The notes below the pieces were generated by a model. That model searched no databases and was not told the origin of the DNA. It was given only the letters and a program-made list of their open reading frames with translations. The position numbers and the translations under genes were made by a program. Shown one piece after another: positions 30,699 to 39,138 of a stretch of 64,000 nucleotides of DNA. Within the stretch, counting starts at the first letter, position 1, and the number at the start of each line of letters is the position of its first letter. Origin of the DNA: Sphingomonas morindae (GTDB taxonomy: Bacteria > Pseudomonadota > Alphaproteobacteria > Sphingomonadales > Sphingomonadaceae); the NCBI RefSeq assembly GCF_023822065.1, contig NZ_CP084930.1, positions 1 to 64,000 of the forward strand, in the 5' to 3' direction.

Positions 30699-31322
30699 TT
30701 ATTGGCTGTTGCCCGGGGCGGCCGCCGGCGCCGCCGGGGCGGGCGCGGGCTTGTCGGCGGGCTTGGGCGCCGCCGTCACGCCGCCGATGCCGATCGCGCC
30801 CTTGGCCGCCGCGCCCGTGTCGATGGTGCGGAAATCGGCCGCCGTATGGGCGCGCGGCGCGGGCCGGACGGCCGCCTTTTGCTGCTGCTGCGGCGCGCCC
30901 ACCGCCGCCGGCTGGAGCGCCTGGGCGGTGACGGGATCGGGGCCCGGCGGCACCGGCGCATTGGCGCCCGTGGCGGCGGGGGCACCGCCCATCATCGGGA
31001 TCGCGCCCGCGCCCGGCGCGGCGCCGGCCGGCGCCGGCGCGGTGATCGGGCCGGCCTGGCCCTGGCCGGCGAGGCTGGTGTCGATCGCGCCGCCGCTGTT
31101 GCGCATCGAGGCGAGCGCCGCCAGCAGGAACGCCATCAGCACGAAGGCGGTGGCGAGCACCGCGGTGGCGCGGCTCAGGAAATCGGCGGCGCCGCGCGCG
31201 GTCATCAGCCCCGAGGGCCCGCTGCCCATGCCGAGCCCCCCGCCCTCCGAGCGCTGCATCAGGATCACCGTCACCAGCGCGGCGGCGATGATGGCATGGA
31301 CGACGAGGAGGAAGGTGAACAT
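30699..31322 (-). CDS. secG: Preprotein translocase subunit SecG with long Ala/Pro-rich tail
   Basis: 207 residues. Residues 1-75 are SecG: first helix FTFLLVVHAIIAAALVTVIL, the loop MQRSEGGGLGMGSGPSGLMTARGAADFLSR with the conserved Gly-rich signature, and second helix AVLATAFVLMAFLLAALA. SecG aids SecYE in export. The remaining ~130 residues are Ala/Pro/Gly/Gln-rich, likely disordered and exposed, and make the protein nearly twice the length of most SecG proteins. tpiA, usually upstream in relatives, is not found; a lower-GC island begins there instead. Confidence 0.93.
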   Translation of the reverse strand: MFTFLLVVHAIIAAALVTVILMQRSEGGGLGMGSGPSGLMTARGAADFLSRATAVLATAFVLMAFLLAALASMRNSGGAIDTSLAGQGQAGPITAPAPAGAAPGAGAIPMMGGAPAATGANAPVPPGPDPVTAQALQPAAVGAPQQQQKAAVRPAPRAHTAADFRTIDTGAAAKGAIGIGGVTAAPKPADKPAPAPAAPAAAPGNSQ

Positions 31323-31575
31323 GAGGCGGCTGAACTCGCAGGCAAAGACAAAGCGCGCCCGGACGCGGCCGCCCGAACGAACCCGAGCCGCTTAGCCGAG
31401 GCGGCGGCCAAGTTCAACTCGGATGGACCCGTGCGGGCCAGGCCGGCGCTGACGACAATCCCACCAACGACCGCCACTCGGCCCACCCGCCGCGCAGTGT
31501 CTAGGTCATGAACTCATAAACGGCCGCCCTTCGCGAAGCGGCGGAACGGCATTTTCGGGTGGAAGCGACGTTGGC
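31323..31575. repeat. Junction region with a repeat-like element at the left edge of the island
   Basis: This region sits between secG and the first island gene. On the minus strand the end near 31501-31530 reads GGCGGCCG followed by TTTATGAGT and ends with CATGACCTAG. The right edge of the island (33541-33570) carries GCGGCCCG, TTTATGAGT and CGGCCTAG in plus orientation, so the two form an imperfect inverted pair. The part 31531-31566 (CGCGAAGCGGCGG and a downstream GGGTGGAAGC) resembles the palindromic repeats found in the other island gaps. The secG promoter should be here as well. Confidence 0.45.
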
Positions 31576-31856
31576 TCACCCAACAAAGACGATCTCCCAG
31601 CTGCGTCCGGGGTTCTCGCGCAAAGCTGCAAAGCCGGCATCGACGGTGAGCATGTCCCCCAGCCCTGGCTCTTGAAGGTCCATGTGCTCCAACCCGATCC
31701 CATGCCAGTCTGCGGTGATGTGCGCTCCCTCACCGCACGCAAACTGGAGATCGCCATCTTCGTCATGCGCGACCGCTAGGACCGGCCATCCATGACGTGC
31801 CAGCACACGATGCATGCCTTGTCGGGGGTGAAGCTCTTGCCTGCGAGGTCGATCAT
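31576..31856 (-). pseudogene. Frameshifted small hypothetical gene
   Basis: Two minus-strand frames join into one plausible protein. Frame one starts at the ATG at 31856 and reads MIDLAGKSFTPDKACIVCWH then VMDGRS before a stop at 31776-31778. The second frame covers WPVLAVAHDEDGDLQFACG onward and ends at 31576 with WEIVFVG. The full interval is 281 bases, one short of a multiple of three. Restoring one base near 31783-31786 gives a continuous 93-residue product with a Cys-X2-Cys pair. I do not recognise the family. Base composition is clearly less GC-rich than in the flanking core genes. It may be a real lesion or a sequencing error; an ATG inside frame two could make a 79-residue protein. 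Confidence 0.6.
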
Positions 31857-31964
31857 TTGCCCATGCTATACGCGCGCTGAATGTCCAGAAATGGTGGATA
31901 GCGGAATGGCGGCTATAGGACGCGAGGGCGGTGGTTAGCCGCCTGTCGCCAGCGTATCGAACAG

Positions 31965-32435
31965 CTACCTTGCAGGCGAATAAAACGAGTTTACCTCGCT
32001 GATGGCTACGGAGTGGATTAAGCCATCGGTTCCGAAATGATATAGCGTGGAACGGGTTGATGGTCTCGGATCGCCCGGCGGCGGTGGGTTAGTCGAATTG
32101 TCCTGGGTATCGAACTGATCGAGAATGAGCAGGACGCCGTTGTCTTTCCAGCCCATGCTCCACCCCAACGTCCTGCCGTAATAATTCGAACGGTCTTTTC
32201 CCCACCACGATAGCCAAGCGGATTTTCCTTGCGCGATAGGCTGACCGTTCACAGTCGCACTCACGTCATTCGCGAAAAAGGCAGCGATCTTTGCCTGATC
32301 TTTGTTCGCAGCGTCGCTTAAGAGCTCTCTGGCAGAGAAGACGTAAGAGGGCGGAGGTGGCGGCGGACTCGCCATGGCACTGGCAGCCGGAACTGAAACC
32401 AGCGCGATCAGTCTCATACATTGCTGCCATGCCAT
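31965..32435 (-). CDS. Exported SnoaL/NTF2-like hypothetical protein
   Basis: 156 residues. MRLIALVSVPAASAMA forms a signal peptide (start at MAWQQC or the later MRLIAL) followed by a run of six prolines. The mature part begins ARELLSDAANKDQAKIAAFFANDVSATVNGQPI, the helical start of NTF2-like ketosteroid-isomerase-fold domains, and continues with tryptophan-rich strands (SAWLSWWGKD, YGRTLGWSMGW). It probably sits in the periplasm; the ligand is unknown. Codon use is less GC-biased than in neighbours. It is flanked by repeats and the two frameshifted genes, indicating an accessory island. A longer upstream frame runs through the repeat at 32503 and is not credible. Confidence 0.68.
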   Translation of the reverse strand: MAWQQCMRLIALVSVPAASAMASPPPPPPSYVFSARELLSDAANKDQAKIAAFFANDVSATVNGQPIAQGKSAWLSWWGKDRSNYYGRTLGWSMGWKDNGVLLILDQFDTQDNSTNPPPPGDPRPSTRSTLYHFGTDGLIHSVAISEVNSFYSPAR

Positions 32436-32502
32436 TTCGCTATCTCTCCCGTTGCCGATGACCCCTTTTGGGGTCATGCGATTGCGACGGCAATGGCGAG
32501 GT

Positions 32503-32569
32503 ATGGGCGTAAGCGGCCTGTCCGCTTTCGGGGGCGGCGGCGGTGGCCGCAAGCGTCCGACATCGGTGG
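32503..32569 (+). repeat. Direct repeat copy 1 (island)
   Basis: About 65 bases nearly identical to 32963-33029, exactly 460 bases away. The shared core includes AAGCGGCCTGTCCGCTTTCG and AAGCGTCCGACAT, with three substitutions in between or at the end. The core contains the short inverted pair GCGG/CCGC. It lies ~68 bases upstream of the NTF2-like gene (minus strand). Confidence 0.9.
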
Positions 32570-32580
32570 TCGGCGGACAC

Positions 32581-32927
32581 TCAGTCTGCTGTTGCGACTG
32601 TCCCCCAGCCGTCGTAGCGAACGGAAAACCTCAATTCCAATCGAAGTGCGTCAACGGTCAACGCTTCGAGTGCTTCGGTGTCGGTAGTTTGATCGCGTTG
32701 GATGTCGGCCGCAACCTCGCCATCGTCCAAGGCGACGATCTGCATCACGCGCCATTCGGACCTGCAATTCCATCGGCAAGGCAGCGAACGTTTTCCCTTG
32801 ATCCGGTTAGGCGAACATCAACCGGCCGGATGACGCTCGACACATCGCCGTTGTCGCGTAGTGATCGAACGACATCTGCGTCAGCTGCAAGCTCGGCGGC
32901 CAAACGGTTGGGATCAATCTCCGTCAT
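32581..32927 (-). pseudogene. Frameshifted RraB-like (ribonuclease E inhibitor family) gene
   Basis: The first part starts at ATG 32927 (MTEIDPNRLAAELAADADVV) and reads to a stop at 32745. The other frame then supplies WRVMQIVALDDGEVAADIQR and ends with FSVRYDGWGTVATAD at 32581. YDGWGT is a hallmark of the RraB/DUF695-associated family, and the two halves together match its domain order (N-terminal helix with LRDNGD, C-terminal alpha/beta with YDGWGT). The interval is 347 bases, one short of a multiple of three, so one base is missing near 32750-32765. RraB proteins in E. coli modulate RNase E; the role here is unknown. Sequencing error is the alternative. Confidence 0.7.
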
Positions 32928-32962
32928 CGCCGCGTCATAACCCGGGGCCGGTATGTCCGCAA

Positions 32963-33030
32963 ATGGGCGTAAGCGGCCTGTCCGCTTTCGGGGGCGGCGG
33001 CGTTGGCGGCAAGCGTCCGACATTGGGTGG
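32963..33030 (+). repeat. Direct repeat copy 2 (island)
   Basis: Second copy of the ~65-base unit at 32503. It lies 36 bases upstream of the RraB-like gene start (minus) and 36 bases before the plus-strand DUF1493-like gene. Each of the two minus-strand island genes therefore has the same element immediately upstream. Confidence 0.9.
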
Positions 33031-33065
33031 ATTGCAGGCGTTCGCCGCGAGGGTAGGATGCCGTT

Positions 33066-33527
33066 ATGAACAACGATCCGTTAGCAACGATACGCAAGCT
33101 GCTGATCGAGGGACAGGGAGTGCCCGAAGGCAAAGTCACACCTAATGCTAGGATATTACACGACCTCGGCGTGGATGGCGACGACGCTGCGCAAATTTTT
33201 CAAGCGTTACACGAGCAGTTCGGCACAGATTTCACAGAACTAAGCAGCCAATGGAGAGCGTTCTTCAACGCCGAAGCCGTTAGCCCGCGAGCAGTGCTAC
33301 TCGGTATTTCTGCGATCATCGTCTGTGGTGGCTCGTTGGGCGCATTGGTCGCTGCGTTGCGTTGGCCAACGATTGCGGCGTGGGGATTGGCGTTGGCGCT
33401 GTTATCAGGCGGCGGCTGGTTGATCCAGCGGTGGTTTGGCCTGGACTTGCAGCCTCTCACGATCGCTGGCCTCGCGGAGATCGTCCAGGCGGGTCGCTGG
33501 CCATCTGATCCCGCCGATGTTCGCTAA
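33066..33527 (+). CDS. DUF1493-like (acyl-carrier-fold) domain protein with membrane helices
   Basis: 153 residues. The first ~70 residues look like a DUF1493 acyl-carrier-type domain: IRKLLIEGQGVPEGKVTPNA, LHDLGVDGDDAAQIFQALHEQFGTDF and WRAFFNAEA. At the position where carrier proteins have the phosphopantetheine Ser (DSL), this one has DGDDA, so it cannot be pantetheinylated there. Two transmembrane helices follow (about 78-98 and 103-118), then PLTIAGLAEIVQAGRWP, the usual C-terminal element of DUF1493. Function is unknown. It is the only plus-strand gene of the lower-GC island. Confidence 0.72.
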   Translation: MNNDPLATIRKLLIEGQGVPEGKVTPNARILHDLGVDGDDAAQIFQALHEQFGTDFTELSSQWRAFFNAEAVSPRAVLLGISAIIVCGGSLGALVAALRWPTIAAWGLALALLSGGGWLIQRWFGLDLQPLTIAGLAEIVQAGRWPSDPADVR

Positions 33528-33530
33528 TGG

Positions 33531-33570
33531 AGCGGTAGCGGCCCGTCCGCTTTATGAGTCTACGGCCTAG
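33531..33570 (+). repeat. Degenerate repeat at the right edge of the island
   Basis: AGCGGTAGCGGCCCGTCCGC (33531-33550) resembles the AAGCGGCCTGTCCGC core of the two direct repeats. The following TTTATGAGT and terminal CCTAG mirror, in inverted orientation, the left-edge element near 31501-31520. It lies between the DUF1493-like gene and rmuC. Confidence 0.5.
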
Positions 33571-33606
33571 CTTGGTGGCGCCCAGCCCACCCCCGCCCCC
33601 GCCGGA

Positions 33607-35106
33607 TCAATCCGCGGCGGCGCGCTCGGTCCGTCGCTCCGCGCCCGCACTCGCCGCGCCGGCATCGGCATCGGCAAGGGCGCGCGCCGGCGCCCCGCCC
33701 GCATCGTCGATCGCGCCCGGCGCCGGCTCCGCGCCCAGCTCGGCGCTCATCGGCACGCGCGCCAGCGCGTCGACCGGGACGACCGGCTCGATCTCCTTGC
33801 CGCCCGTATCGATATTCAGCTCCTTGAAGCGCCGCGCCGTCACCAGCACGCGCCCGTCGAAGCTGCTCAGGAACTTGTTGTAATTCTCGACCGCCGAATT
33901 GAGGCCGCCGCCGACGCGCTTGAGATGGCCGCTCGCCACCACCAGCCGCTCATACATTTCCTTGCCCAGCTCGCCGATCCGCACCGCCTCGCGCGCCAGC
34001 GTCTCCTGGCGCCAGACCCCGGCCACGGTGCGCGCCAGCGCGACGAGATTGGTCGGCGCGGCGAGCAGCACGCGGCGCTGAAAGGCATAGTCCCACAAGG
34101 TCGGGTCGGAATCGGTGGCGGCGGCGAGGAAATGCTCGCCGGGCACGAACATCACCACGAATTCGGGCGTGCTCTCGAACTGGCTCCAATAGCTTTTGCC
34201 CGAAAGCGCGGTGACATGCGCCTTCATGGCGGCGGCATGGAGCGCGAGATGGCGCGCGCGCTCGCCCTCGTCGACCGCGTCGAACGCATCCTGATAGGCG
34301 TTGAGCGAGACCTTGGCGTCGATCACCAGCGCGCCGCCGCGCGGCACGCGGATCACGGCGTCGGGGCGGAGCCGCCCCTCATCGGTCGCGACCGAGACTT
34401 CCATCTCGAAATCGGTATGTTCGGCCAGCCCGCAGGTCTCGAGCACGTTGCGCAGCTGCTGCTCGCCCCAGCGGCCGCGCGCCTTGGGCGCGGCGCGGAA
34501 CACATTGACCAGCCGCGCCGCCTCGCCGCGCACCGCCTCCTGCCCCTCGCGCATCGCGCCGATCAGGCTGGTGAGCGTGCCATAGGCCTCGCTCCGCTCC
34601 TTCTCGACCCGGGCGACCCCCTCCTCATAGCGTTTGAGCGTCGATTCCACCGGCGCCAGCAGCGCCTTGAGCTTCTCGCCGGCCTTCTCGTCGGCCTGGG
34701 CGAAGCGCTGGTCGGCGCGTTCCAGAAAGGCGCGCTGCGCCTCGCCCAGCAATTGGCCGCCAATCTCGTTGAACTGGCGCGCCAGCGCCTCGCGCGCCTC
34801 GCGCAATTCGGTGAGCCGCGCCTCGGCGGCGAGGCGCTGCGCGTCGGCCGCCGCCTCGCTCGCCGCCTGGGCGCGCAGCGCGGCGTCGCGCTCGCGCGTC
34901 ACCTCGTCCAGCGTGGCGCGGAGCAGCGGCGCCGCCTGGGCGCGCTCCTCGGCGGCGGCGAGCCGGCGCTCGGCGTCGCGCAGCCGCTCGTCGAGCCGGT
35001 CGCGCTCCGCGCGCAGCGTCGCGCCGGGGCGCGCGCCGAGCAGCCAGCCCAGCAGCAGCCCCGCCAGCAGCGTGAGGATCGGAACCAGAAGCTGCGCCGT
35101 CACCAT
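33607..35106 (-). CDS. rmuC: DNA recombination protein RmuC
   Basis: 499 residues. One N-terminal transmembrane helix (LLVPILTLLAGLLLGWLLG) is followed by a long Ala/Arg/Glu-rich coiled coil (about 30-190). The RmuC domain (about 195-450) contains GRWGEQQLRNVLETCGL, PDAVIRVPRGGALVIDAKVSL, FVVMFVPGEHFLAAA and an RFKELNI-like tail. RmuC limits inversions at short repeats and has a nuclease-like core. The extra C-terminal ~45 residues are disordered. The gene stands alone, divergent from dcd. Confidence 0.93.
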   Translation of the reverse strand: MVTAQLLVPILTLLAGLLLGWLLGARPGATLRAERDRLDERLRDAERRLAAAEERAQAAPLLRATLDEVTRERDAALRAQAASEAAADAQRLAAEARLTELREAREALARQFNEIGGQLLGEAQRAFLERADQRFAQADEKAGEKLKALLAPVESTLKRYEEGVARVEKERSEAYGTLTSLIGAMREGQEAVRGEAARLVNVFRAAPKARGRWGEQQLRNVLETCGLAEHTDFEMEVSVATDEGRLRPDAVIRVPRGGALVIDAKVSLNAYQDAFDAVDEGERARHLALHAAAMKAHVTALSGKSYWSQFESTPEFVVMFVPGEHFLAAATDSDPTLWDYAFQRRVLLAAPTNLVALARTVAGVWRQETLAREAVRIGELGKEMYERLVVASGHLKRVGGGLNSAVENYNKFLSSFDGRVLVTARRFKELNIDTGGKEIEPVVPVDALARVPMSAELGAEPAPGAIDDAGGAPARALADADAGAASAGAERRTERAAAD

Positions 35107-35200
35107 TCACCCTTCCCAGAACGTTTCGGGAACGTAGCAGCCCGTCTCCTACCGTGCAAGCGGCCTTCCACCGGCCGGCCCGAGCCTCTACAGAGCGGCC

Positions 35201-35755
35201 ATGGCGATACTTCCCGACCACTGGATCCGCGAACAGGCACGCACGCGCGGCATGATCGAACCCTTTGTCGAGGCGCAGCGGCGCGAGGGCTGCATCAGCT
35301 ACGGCCTCTCCTCCTACGGCTATGACGCGCGCGTCGCCGACGAATTCAAGATCTTCACCAATGTCGATTCGGCGACGGTGGATCCGAAGGATTTCGCCAG
35401 CAACAGCTTTGTCGACCGGCAGACCGATGTCTGCATCATCCCGCCCAACAGTTTCGCGCTGGCCCGCACGGTCGAATATTTCCGCGTGCCGCGCGATGTC
35501 TTGGTCATCTGCCTCGGCAAGTCCACCTATGCGCGCTGCGGCATCATCGTCAACGTCACCCCGCTCGAGCCCGAATGGGAGGGGCATGTGACGCTCGAAT
35601 TCTCCAACACCACGCCGCTGCCCGCCAAGATCTACGCCAATGAAGGCGCCTGCCAGTTCCTCTTTCTTCAGGGCAGCGCGCCGTGCGAGACGAGCTATGC
35701 CGATCGCGCCGGCAAATATATGGGCCAGCGCGGGGTGACGCTGCCGCGCCTCTGA
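35201..35755 (+). CDS. dcd: dCTP deaminase
   Basis: 184 residues. It deaminates dCTP to dUTP, feeding dTMP synthesis. It has [19 protein letters not shown] at the start, [16 protein letters not shown], the [20 protein letters not shown] region (substrate loop) and [11 protein letters not shown] with the catalytic Glu, and ends with the family-typical [14 protein letters not shown]. It forms a homotrimer in the cytosol. It converges on the AI-2E family gene. Confidence 0.97.
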   Translation: MAILPDHWIREQARTRGMIEPFVEAQRREGCISYGLSSYGYDARVADEFKIFTNVDSATVDPKDFASNSFVDRQTDVCIIPPNSFALARTVEYFRVPRDVLVICLGKSTYARCGIIVNVTPLEPEWEGHVTLEFSNTTPLPAKIYANEGACQFLFLQGSAPCETSYADRAGKYMGQRGVTLPRL

Positions 35756-35771
35756 TCCGCCGGCGCCCGCG

Positions 35772-36881
35772 TCAGAGCGGCTCGGTCACCGGGTCGCGCG
35801 TGGCGTCGGGCAGGTCGTGGCCGATCAGCTCGCGCCACAGCATCACCAGCACCGCCATCGTCGCCGGGCCGACGAACAGGCCGAGCAGGCCCAAAGTCTC
35901 CACCCCGCCGAGAATGCCGATCAGCACCCAGAGGAAGGGCAGGCGGGTGGCGCCGCCGATCAGCACCGGCCGCACGAAATGGTCGGCGACGCCCACCACC
36001 GCCAGCCCGATCACCATCACCAGGATCGCGCTCGTCACCGCATTCTGCACCAGCAGCATGAAGGCGGCGACCGCGAAGACCAGCGCCGCGCCGAACGGGA
36101 TCATCGCCGCCACGGCGGTGATCGCGCCCATCAGGATCGGGTGCGGCACGCCCAGCGCCATATAGGCGAACACCATCAGCGCGCCCTCGCCGATCCCCAC
36201 CAGCACCAGCCCGTCGATCGTGCCGCGCACCGATTGCACCACCTGCTGGCCGATCCGCTCCGCCGAGGGCCCGAACAGCGCGGTGCCGGCGCGCCGCATC
36301 TGCGCCACCAGCGCCTCGCCGTCGCGCAGCACGAAGAACAGCGCGAGCAGCGTGAAGGCGAACACCACCGAGCGATGGATCAGCCCCTTGCCCACCAGCT
36401 GGGTGTGGTGGATCAGATAGGCATTGTCGAAGCGCGCCAGCTCCGCCCGCGTCGCCTCGGGCGTGGCGAGATGCACCTGCCACCACGCCACCGCGCTCTG
36501 GCTGCCCACCGGCAGGCTGAACAGCCAGCTCGGCACCGGCACGCCATTGTCGCGCGCGCTGGCCAGCCAGCGCACCGCGTCCTGCGCCTCGGCGGCGGCG
36601 CGGAACAGGCCGACCGTGATCGGCACCAGCACGATCGCCGCGATCAGCGTGGTCGCGATCAGCGGCGCGAGCGCGCCACTGGCGGCCTTGGGCCAGCGCC
36701 TCTTCACCCGGCCGTAGAGCGGCGAGATGGCGATCGCGATCACCGCCGCCCAGATCAGCGAGGCGAGAAAGCCCTGCACGATCCATAGGCCCAGCAGCAC
36801 CAGCGCCAGCGACAGGAGGATGCGCGCGCGCCGCTGGCGATGCGCGACGAGATCGGCGGGGGCGGGGCTGTACGGGCTCAT
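35772..36881 (-). CDS. AI-2E family permease (TqsA/PerM type)
   Basis: 369 residues with eight transmembrane helices: two at the N-terminus (20-70), one near 68-88, and five in the second half (about 160-330). A cytosolic/periplasmic domain lies between, and the family motif PFLWVLIGILGGVETLGLLG is near the end. Members export small molecules or ions; transport of the autoinducer AI-2 is shown for only some. The start ATG overlaps the rnr stop (ATGA), so it is coupled with RNase R. The C-terminal stop is 17 bases from the convergent dcd stop. Confidence 0.9.
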   Translation of the reverse strand: MSPYSPAPADLVAHRQRRARILLSLALVLLGLWIVQGFLASLIWAAVIAIAISPLYGRVKRRWPKAASGALAPLIATTLIAAIVLVPITVGLFRAAAEAQDAVRWLASARDNGVPVPSWLFSLPVGSQSAVAWWQVHLATPEATRAELARFDNAYLIHHTQLVGKGLIHRSVVFAFTLLALFFVLRDGEALVAQMRRAGTALFGPSAERIGQQVVQSVRGTIDGLVLVGIGEGALMVFAYMALGVPHPILMGAITAVAAMIPFGAALVFAVAAFMLLVQNAVTSAILVMVIGLAVVGVADHFVRPVLIGGATRLPFLWVLIGILGGVETLGLLGLFVGPATMAVLVMLWRELIGHDLPDATRDPVTEPL

Positions 36882-39106
36882 CGTCTTCCCTGGTGGCGGA
36901 TATTGGCGGGGCGCCCGCGCCGGCCGATCGGCCGCCGCCGGTCGCGGCCGCCGCGTGGCGGCAGACCGGCATGGTTGGCGCCCTCGGGCAGCTCGAAGCG
37001 CAGCGCGCCGGTCGCGACATTGGCCTCGGCGAGCCGCAGGCGCAGCCGCTGGCCCACGGCATAGCGCTCGCCGCTCTCCTCGCCGATCAGCGCGCGCTGC
37101 GCCTCGTCATGATGGAAGCGCTCCAGCCCGAGGGTCGAGACGGGCACCAGCCCGTCGCCCCCCAGCCCTTCCACCGTCGCGAAGAAGCCGAAGCTCTGCA
37201 CGCCGGTGATGCGCGTCTCCACCAGCTCGCCGACGCGGGTCGAGAGAAAGGCGGCGACATAGCGATCGATCGTCTCGCGCTCCGCCTCCATGGCGCGCCG
37301 CTCGGCCCGGCTGATCGCCTCGCCGATCGCCTCGAACCGCTCGGCGTCGCCCGCCGCCAGCCGCGTCGCCTCGGCGGCGGGATCGAGCCGATAGGCGCCG
37401 ACCAGCGCGCGATGCACCAGCAGATCCGCATAGCGGCGGATCGGCGAGGTGAAATGGGCGTAGCTGCCCAGCGCGAGCCCGAAATGGCCGACCGGCGCCG
37501 GGCTGTACACCGCCTGCATCTGGCTGCGCAGCACCTGCTCCCCCACCTCCTGGGCGAAGGGCTCGCCCGCCACCTTGGCGAGGATGCGGTTGAACAGCTT
37601 GGGTCGCACCACCTGGCCCAGGGCCAGCGGCAGGTTGAAGCTGGCGAGATAGGCCTTCAGCGCCACCAGCTTCTCGCGGCTCGGGCTTTCGTGGATGCGG
37701 TACATCACGGGCGCCTGGCGCTGCTCCAGCGCGCGCGCCGCCGCGACATTGGCGGCGATCATGAAATCCTCGACCAGCCGGTGCGCGTCGAGCCGCTCGC
37801 GCGGGGCGACGCTGGTGATGCGCCCCTTCTCGTCCAGCATCACGCGCCGCTCGGGCATGTCGAGGTCCAGCGGCTCGCGCGCCGCCCGCGCGCGCGACAG
37901 CGCCCCCCAGCAGCCCCAGAGCGCGCGCAGCGCCGGCAGCGCGCGGCCGGCCCCGGTATCGATCGCGGCCTGCGCCTCCTCATAGGGGATCACCGCCGCG
38001 ATCCGCACCAGCGCGCGGCTGAAGCGGAAGGCGCGGATGCTGCCCTCGCGGTCGATCGTCAGATGGCAGGCGAGCGCGGCACGGTCCGCGCTGTCGTTGA
38101 GCGAGCAGACATCGGCCGACAGGATCTCCGGCAGCATCGGCACGACGCGATCGGGGAAATACACCGAATTGCCGCGCTTGCGCGCCTCGCGGTCGAGCGC
38201 GCCGCCCGGCCGGACATAGAAGGACACGTCGGCGATGGCGACGATGGCGCGCCAGCCCTCGGGATTGGCGGGATCCTCGTCGGGCGCGGCCCAGATCGCA
38301 TCGTCATGGTCGCGCGCGTCGGGCGGATCGATGGCGAGGATCTGCAGGTCGCGCAGATCCTCGCGCCCCTCGCCCAGCGGCCGGGCCGCGCTCTCGCGCG
38401 CCTCGTCGAGCGCGGTCTCGCTGAAGCGGTCGGGAATGCCGAACTTGTGGATGGCGATCAGGCTGAAGCCGCGCGGCTGGAAGGGATCGCCCAGCCGCTC
38501 GGTGACGCGCGCGCTGATCCGCGGCGGCCGTCCGCTCTTCTCGGCGAGCACCAAATCGCCCGCCTCGGCGCCGCCGGCGTCGCTCACCGGCAGATCGTGG
38601 CGCTCGCGGCGGTCCACCGGCTTCAGCCATAGACGATCGCCCTCCTGGTGCAGCACGCCCAGCACCAGCTCCTCGCCCTTGGCGAGCGTCTTGAGCGGAT
38701 GCGCGATCCAGCCGCGCCCGGCCTCCTCGGTCCGCGCGAGGATGCGGTCGCCCACCGCCAGCGCGCTGGCCTTGCGCCCCCGCTCCACCACGCGCAGGCG
38801 CGGCGGCGGCAGCGCCTCGGCATGCCAGGCCTCGGGCACCGCCACCGGCTGATCGCCGTCGAGATCGACGATGCGCAGCACCGTCACCTTGGGCACGCCG
38901 CCCTGCTTGTGGAAGGCGCGGCCGGGTCCGCTGTCGATCAGCCCCTCGTCGGCCATGTCCTTGAGCAGCGCCTTGAGCTTGATCTTGTCCTGGCCGTGCA
39001 GCCCGAAGGCGCGCGCGATCTCCCGCTTGCCGGCGGGCTGATCGCTGCTCGCGATGAAGGACAGGATCTGTTCGCGGCTGGGCAGGCCGGGCGCGGGCTT
39101 GGGCAT
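36878..39106 (-). CDS. rnr: Ribonuclease R
   Basis: 742 residues. An N-terminal winged-helix region (1-65: KREIARAFGLHGQDKIKLKALLKDMADEGLI) precedes cold-shock OB domains, then the RNB catalytic domain has the Asp cluster IDPPDARDHDDAIW (about 240-255). The S1 domain (about 610-690) is followed by a short Arg/Gly-rich basic tail. It is a processive 3'-5' exoribonuclease able to degrade structured RNA. The ATG at MPKPAPGLPS is preceded by an AGAGGAAG ribosome-binding site and is chosen over an in-frame ATG 12 codons upstream. It is followed by the coupled AI-2E gene. Confidence 0.95.
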   Translation of the reverse strand: MPKPAPGLPSREQILSFIASSDQPAGKREIARAFGLHGQDKIKLKALLKDMADEGLIDSGPGRAFHKQGGVPKVTVLRIVDLDGDQPVAVPEAWHAEALPPPRLRVVERGRKASALAVGDRILARTEEAGRGWIAHPLKTLAKGEELVLGVLHQEGDRLWLKPVDRRERHDLPVSDAGGAEAGDLVLAEKSGRPPRISARVTERLGDPFQPRGFSLIAIHKFGIPDRFSETALDEARESAARPLGEGREDLRDLQILAIDPPDARDHDDAIWAAPDEDPANPEGWRAIVAIADVSFYVRPGGALDREARKRGNSVYFPDRVVPMLPEILSADVCSLNDSADRAALACHLTIDREGSIRAFRFSRALVRIAAVIPYEEAQAAIDTGAGRALPALRALWGCWGALSRARAAREPLDLDMPERRVMLDEKGRITSVAPRERLDAHRLVEDFMIAANVAAARALEQRQAPVMYRIHESPSREKLVALKAYLASFNLPLALGQVVRPKLFNRILAKVAGEPFAQEVGEQVLRSQMQAVYSPAPVGHFGLALGSYAHFTSPIRRYADLLVHRALVGAYRLDPAAEATRLAAGDAERFEAIGEAISRAERRAMEAERETIDRYVAAFLSTRVGELVETRITGVQSFGFFATVEGLGGDGLVPVSTLGLERFHHDEAQRALIGEESGERYAVGQRLRLRLAEANVATGALRFELPEGANHAGLPPRGGRDRRRPIGRRGRPANIRHQGRR

Positions 39107-39138
39107 CGCTTCCTCTCTATCGGGAAGCGGTAACGCCG

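Noticed and set aside
32503-33030. CRISPR array
   Set aside because: Only two full-length copies, 460 bases apart, with genes rather than uniform spacers between; no cas genes.
31501-33570. Chromosomal integron
   Set aside because: No integrase gene is present, and I could not see GTTRRRY/RYYYAAC attC cores in the repeats.
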